Origin: Acanthosepion esculentum
Lineage: Eukaryota; Mollusca; Cephalopoda; Sepiida; Sepiidae
Direction of reading: 5' to 3'
NCBI GenBank assembly: GCA_964036315.1
Contig: OZ038488.1
Coordinates: 65,583,909-65,647,908, forward strand
DNA length: 64,000 nucleotides
Shown here: positions 63,908 to 64,000 of the stretch, in pieces
Layout: each line of letters opens with the position of its first letter
Position numbering within the stretch: position 1 is the first letter of the stretch
Translations under genes and position numbers: made by a program
The notes under the pieces: model-generated
Database searches by the model: none
What the model saw: the letters and a program-made list of their open reading frames with translations, nothing else
Told to the model about the DNA's origin: nothing

Positions 63908-64000
63908 GTGAACAAGAAATAAATATCGAATAGAATAGTAACTGTCAATTTCACGTCTTAAGTGATTGTCTGTAGATCGCTTGAGGCATGAAACTGACAG
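63868..64000. repeat. (TA)n and flank at window end
   Basis: TA at 63869-63905. The end of the window, with TGAGGCATGAAACTGACAG after GATCGCT, resembles the TA-linked flank (GCATGAAACAGAC) at 41775. Confidence 0.6.

Overview
This is non-coding-rich animal nuclear DNA: low gene density, introns of up to about 29 kb, GT-AG splice sites, long (TA)n and (GT)n tracts and densely nested transposons. SINEs with 5S rRNA-like and tRNA-like heads, LINE families, TA-rich microsatellites and the style of the one real gene suggest a lophotrochozoan, most likely a cephalopod mollusc of octopus type. That taxonomic call is inference.

The one confident gene is a minus-strand prolyl 4-hydroxylase alpha subunit (P4HA). 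Ten coding exons can be placed at 52492-52700, 23629-23804, 18365-18696, 13601-13646, 12438-12601, 9634-9795, 6397-6467, 3454-3568, 2289-2339 and 437-502. All nine junctions keep the reading frame. Together they give 464 codons, from the signal peptide to the HxD iron-binding motif and the strand after it. The last part of the catalytic domain lies beyond the left edge. A second, weaker coding candidate is a 141-bp plus-strand exon at 31986-32126, inside the 28.7-kb first intron.

Almost everything else is mobile DNA or its debris. LINE-A (Jockey/CR1-like reverse transcriptase) has two 3' end types, A1 and A2. LINE-B is a non-LTR family with a YADD reverse transcriptase. LINE-C looks like an R4/Dong-type element with a nuclease-like C-terminus and (TAA)n tails. 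There are also Tc1/mariner remnants, a pogo-like MITE, two nearly identical 80-bp mariner MITEs, hAT pieces, a broken Ty3/gypsy pol, long fold-back repeats, composite 5S-tRNA SINEs and several tRNA-derived SINE families.

Layout: 0-19 kb holds P4HA exons 3-10 between repeats. 19.7-26 kb holds LINE-B, hAT and LINE-C pieces around exon 2. 26.1-30.6 kb is a head-to-tail run of 5'-truncated LINE-C copies, each starting in the TAA tail of the previous one. 31-51 kb is LINE, SINE and microsatellite mosaic in intron 1. 51.9-52.7 kb has a large imperfect palindrome beside exon 1. 53-54.2 kb is a purine-rich tract upstream of the gene. 54.5-64 kb is intergenic, with an 83-bp and a 24-bp tandem array, a mariner nested in a fold-back repeat, and the gypsy pol. 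No bacterial-type operon, CRISPR array, rRNA gene or convincing functional tRNA gene is present.
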